A stretch of 6,901 nt of DNA from Deltaproteobacteria bacterium. GTDB taxonomy: Bacteria > Desulfobacterota > Dissulfuribacteria > Dissulfuribacterales > UBA3076. Shown in pieces: positions 5,569 to 6,901 of this stretch (positions are counted from its first letter, which is position 1; the number at the start of each line of letters is the position of its first letter). Location: the NCBI GenBank assembly GCA_030618205.1, contig JAUXDR010000055.1, positions 1-6,901 on the forward strand, read 5' to 3'. Made by a program: the position numbers and the translations under genes. Under the pieces are notes generated by a model, which was not told the origin of the DNA, made no database searches, and saw nothing but the letters and a program-made list of their open reading frames with translations.

Positions 5569-6901
5569 GACTTGCCTCCATGGGTCCTCGAGACCCGCAA
5601 TTTAAGTCCTTCTATATCTATTACTTTTATCTCGGTATCCACAGGTATGGTCTCCTCGCTTACAGCGGTCCATAGCTCCCCGTGCAAAAAGACCTGTCCA
5701 CCCCTCTTTCCTACTGTCTTCCGGACAAGGCCTTTTTCACCTATAAGACCTTCTGCCCCGGATTTGGGCCTGGAGAGGGTGGCCCTGGTCGCCAGATAGG
5801 TAATAGCGGCCAGAAAGGAGCCGACTCCCAGCAGAGTAGTCCAGAGGACACCAGTGTCAATGGATATTCCGGTTTTCGAGGTATCAAAGAGCATTATAGA
5901 GCCCAGAAAAAGAGCAACCAGACCTGCTGCTCCCAGTATGCCGTGGCTGGTAATTACAAGCTCCATTACAAACAGGACCACTGCCAGGAGCAACAGAAGC
6001 AGACCGGCAGTACTTACAGGGAGGGCCTGCAGGGCAAACAGACCCAGGAGCAGGCATATGGCCCCTATGGTCCCTGGGAAAATGGTCCCGGGATGGGCAA
6101 ACTCAAAATAGAGCCCTGTCATACCGATCATCATGAGGATATAGGCGATGTTTGGATCTGCTATAGTCCTGAGTATTTTCTCCCTTAAGCTCTCTTTTAT
6201 CCGAATAATTTCAGGATTACTTATCACCAGCTTAACCGGACCACCAGGCAGACTCACTGTCATGCCATCGAGTTGTTGAATCAGGTCACTGAGGTCTTTA
6301 GCCAGGATGTCGATTACTTTCAGTTCCAGTGCCTCCCTGGCAGAGGCCGAGACGCTCTCCCTTACCGCCTTTTCCGCCCACTCTGCGTTTCGCCCACGCT
6401 CCGTTGCCACACTCCTGGCCATGGCGGCAAGGTCGCTTACTGCCTTTTGCTTCATGGTTTCGTCTTTTTCCCCGCCGGAGCCCAGAGTTACCGGGTGAGC
6501 CGCCCCGATATTGGTACCGGGCGCCATGGCGGCAACGTGGGCGGCAATGGTGAGAATAGCACCGGCAGATGCGGCCTGGGCCCCGGAGGGCATTACATAA
6601 ACAACTGTCGGAATCGGTGATGCCATCACTTCCTGGACCATATCCCTCAGTGTAGATACAAGGCCGCCCGGAGTATCAAGCTCAATCACCAGGCAGGTAG
6701 CCAGGCCCCTGTCCGCCTCTCTAAGCGCCCTTTTTAAAAACTCCGCTGCACCGGGATTTATGCTTCCTTTTAATTTGACAAGATAGATCCTGGAATGGTC
6801 TGTTGGATTCCGCGGCTTGTCTTTCTGATCATCCCCCCACAAGGAAGGAACTAACACAGACAAAAACAGCATAATAACAAGCAATAGGACTGCTTGTAAA
6901 A
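5565..6901 (-). CDS. nfeD: NfeD family ClpP-class membrane serine protease (5' end outside the window)
   Basis: The frame is still open at the window edge. A TTG at 6884 could start a 439-residue protein, but LQAVL is encoded upstream of it, continuing the hydrophobic signal peptide, so the true start probably lies beyond 6901. Numbering from 6884: signal or anchor region 1-16; ClpP-like protease domain about 32-215 with ELDTPGG (68-74), likely nucleophile Ser106 in GAQAASAGA and likely general base Lys147, the same 41-residue spacing as the Ser97/Lys138 dyad of Pyrococcus PH1510; about five membrane segments between 245 and 367; and a C-terminal NfeD OB-fold (about 377-433). This is the long, full form of the family. 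It acts at the membrane and in archaea cleaves the C-terminus of its partner stomatin. It overlaps the slipin gene by 4 bp. Confidence 0.93.
   Translation of the reverse strand, partial: LQAVLLLVIMLFLSVLVPSLWGDDQKDKPRNPTDHSRIYLVKLKGSINPGAAEFLKRALREADRGLATCLVIELDTPGGLVSTLRDMVQEVMASPIPTVVYVMPSGAQAASAGAILTIAAHVAAMAPGTNIGAAHPVTLGSGGEKDETMKQKAVSDLAAMARSVATERGRNAEWAEKAVRESVSASAREALELKVIDILAKDLSDLIQQLDGMTVSLPGGPVKLVISNPEIIRIKESLREKILRTIADPNIAYILMMIGMTGLYFEFAHPGTIFPGTIGAICLLLGLFALQALPVSTAGLLLLLLAVVLFVMELVITSHGILGAAGLVALFLGSIMLFDTSKTGISIDTGVLWTTLLGVGSFLAAITYLATRATLSRPKSGAEGLIGEKGLVRKTVGKRGGQVFLHGELWTAVSEETIPVDTEIKVIDIEGLKLRVSRTHGGKS

Overview
The window reads as a chromosomal segment from an anaerobic, probably Gram-negative bacterium, most likely of the former Deltaproteobacteria (Desulfobacterota) or a nearby lineage. 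This is inferred from three things: an FmdE-family protein next to a molybdopterin-binding protein with a Cys-rich tail, a DivIVA/YggT pair outside a recognisable Gram-positive division cluster, and near-balanced base composition with AT-rich, repeat-filled intergenic DNA. No rRNA, tRNA, CRISPR array, transposase or phage gene is visible. The taxonomic call is an impression, not a measurement.

Layout, left to right. Bases 1-192 hold the 3' end of an unrecognised plus-strand gene. Bases 193-552 are non-coding and dominated by a nested inverted repeat: outer 7-bp tandem arrays, a middle arm, and an inner palindrome with perfect 12-bp arms. Four plus-strand genes follow: an FmdE-family protein (553-1161), a MoeA/MogA-type molybdopterin-binding protein with a C-terminal four-cysteine motif (1181-2212), a YggT membrane protein (2275-2574) and a DivIVA-domain protein (2584-3261). 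A strong hairpin terminator (3269-3304) closes this group. Next comes a second inverted pair of 7-bp arrays (3298-3391), which supplies the stop codon of the convergent minus-strand gene dusB (3377-4396). The gap at 4397-4761 holds a third inverted pair of 7-bp arrays inside 13-bp perfect terminal inverted repeats (4556-4729). The right end is a minus-strand operon: an NfeD-type membrane serine protease (5565 to beyond the window edge), translationally coupled by an ATGA overlap to a slipin/stomatin (4762-5568).

How the genes work together. The FmdE-family and molybdopterin-binding proteins are 19 bp apart and look like a co-translated pair linked to molybdenum or tungsten enzymes, although no such enzyme is in view. 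YggT and DivIVA are 9 bp apart and belong to envelope and division biology. NfeD and slipin form the known protease plus SPFH-scaffold pair. DusB modifies tRNA and stands alone.

The genes belong to known families. The least expected signal is in the intergenic DNA: three gaps each contain a pair of short arrays with a 7-bp period, facing each other in opposite orientation and differing in sequence from gap to gap. Two of these sit right at gene boundaries.
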